The notes beneath the pieces were generated by a model, which saw only the letters and a list, made by a program, of their open reading frames with translations, was not told the DNA's origin and searched no databases. From the NCBI GenBank assembly GCA_029287755.1, contig JARFQM010000142.1, forward strand, positions 1 through 5,684: a stretch of 5,684 nucleotides of DNA, in the 5' to 3' direction. Positions 5,507-5,684 of the stretch are shown here, in pieces (the stretch's first letter is position 1; each line of letters begins with the position of its first letter). The position numbers and the translations under genes are program-made. The DNA is from Desulfofustis sp. GTDB lineage: Bacteria; Desulfobacterota; Desulfobulbia; Desulfobulbales; Desulfocapsaceae.

Positions 5507-5684
5507 TTACGGAGTATTCTGAATAGTTTCGACCAGGGTCTTGAGGTTCGGGTTGTCCTTCAGGAATTTCTCGTATACCGGCTTCATCGCCGCCTGGAAG
5601 CCGCTCTTGTCCGGGATCTCGTTGAACTGAACGCCGCCGGCCAGGACTTTCTCTTCACTGGCCTTTTCACGCTCTTTCCAGAGC
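5507..5684 (-). CDS. dctP: TRAP transporter substrate-binding protein, C-terminal end, cut by window edge
   Basis: Minus-strand translation ending at TAA (5509-5507) gives the last 58 residues of a protein whose start lies beyond the right edge. The tail reads WKEREKASEEKVLAGGVQFN and continues IPDKSGFQAAMKPVYEKFLK, ending in LVETIQNTP. A charged amphipathic helix, then an E-x-P-D-K-S-x-F-style segment and an AMKPVYEKF motif are typical of DctP-family C-termini. DctP is the periplasmic protein that binds the acid substrate and delivers it to DctQM. It is followed by the stem-loop and then dctQ, giving the usual P-Q-M gene order. The substrate-contacting residues, including the conserved carboxylate-binding arginine, are outside the window, so substrate cannot be read from this piece. 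Confidence 0.9.
   Translation of the reverse strand, partial: LWKEREKASEEKVLAGGVQFNEIPDKSGFQAAMKPVYEKFLKDNPNLKTLVETIQNTP

Overview
The window is a compact sugar-acid (hexuronate) uptake and catabolism locus from a bacterium. The sequence is moderately GC-rich, genes are tightly packed in operons with Shine-Dalgarno sites, and the transporter is a TRAP system. TRAP systems are common in Gram-negative bacteria. The first 93 residues of the uronate isomerase resemble the enterobacterial enzyme closely. A proteobacterial or deltaproteobacterial (Desulfobacterota-like) host is my best guess, but nothing here fixes the lineage.

Layout from right to left on the minus strand. The C-terminal end of a TRAP substrate-binding protein (dctP, 5507-5684, cut by the window edge) is followed by a strong 12-bp stem-loop (5464-5494). 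Then come the small TRAP permease (dctQ, ending at 4899) and the large TRAP permease (dctM, 3600-4880). A gap of about 200 bases holds nothing I can identify. Next is a short plus-strand cupin gene of KdgF type (3066-3401), convergent with dctM. A divergent intergenic region of 268 bases (2798-3065) holds two candidate operator palindromes. To its left a second minus-strand operon starts: a URO-D/methyltransferase-fold protein (1625-2797), a LarA-family nickel-pincer racemase/epimerase homologue (290-1546), and the N-terminal 93 residues of glucuronate isomerase UxaC, which runs off the left edge.

How the genes may work together (inference). The TRAP system would import a uronate or related acid sugar. 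KdgF would linearise 4,5-unsaturated uronates released from pectin or alginate oligomers, and UxaC would isomerise hexuronates to ketouronates. The LarA homologue keeps the residues for the nickel-pincer cofactor but differs at a substrate-side position, so it may epimerise a sugar acid at its alpha-hydroxy carbon. The URO-D-fold protein has no assigned role. The LarA plus URO-D pair inside a uronate operon is the least explained part of the window and the best candidate for undescribed biochemistry. No regulator gene, mobile element, CRISPR array, tRNA or rRNA was seen.
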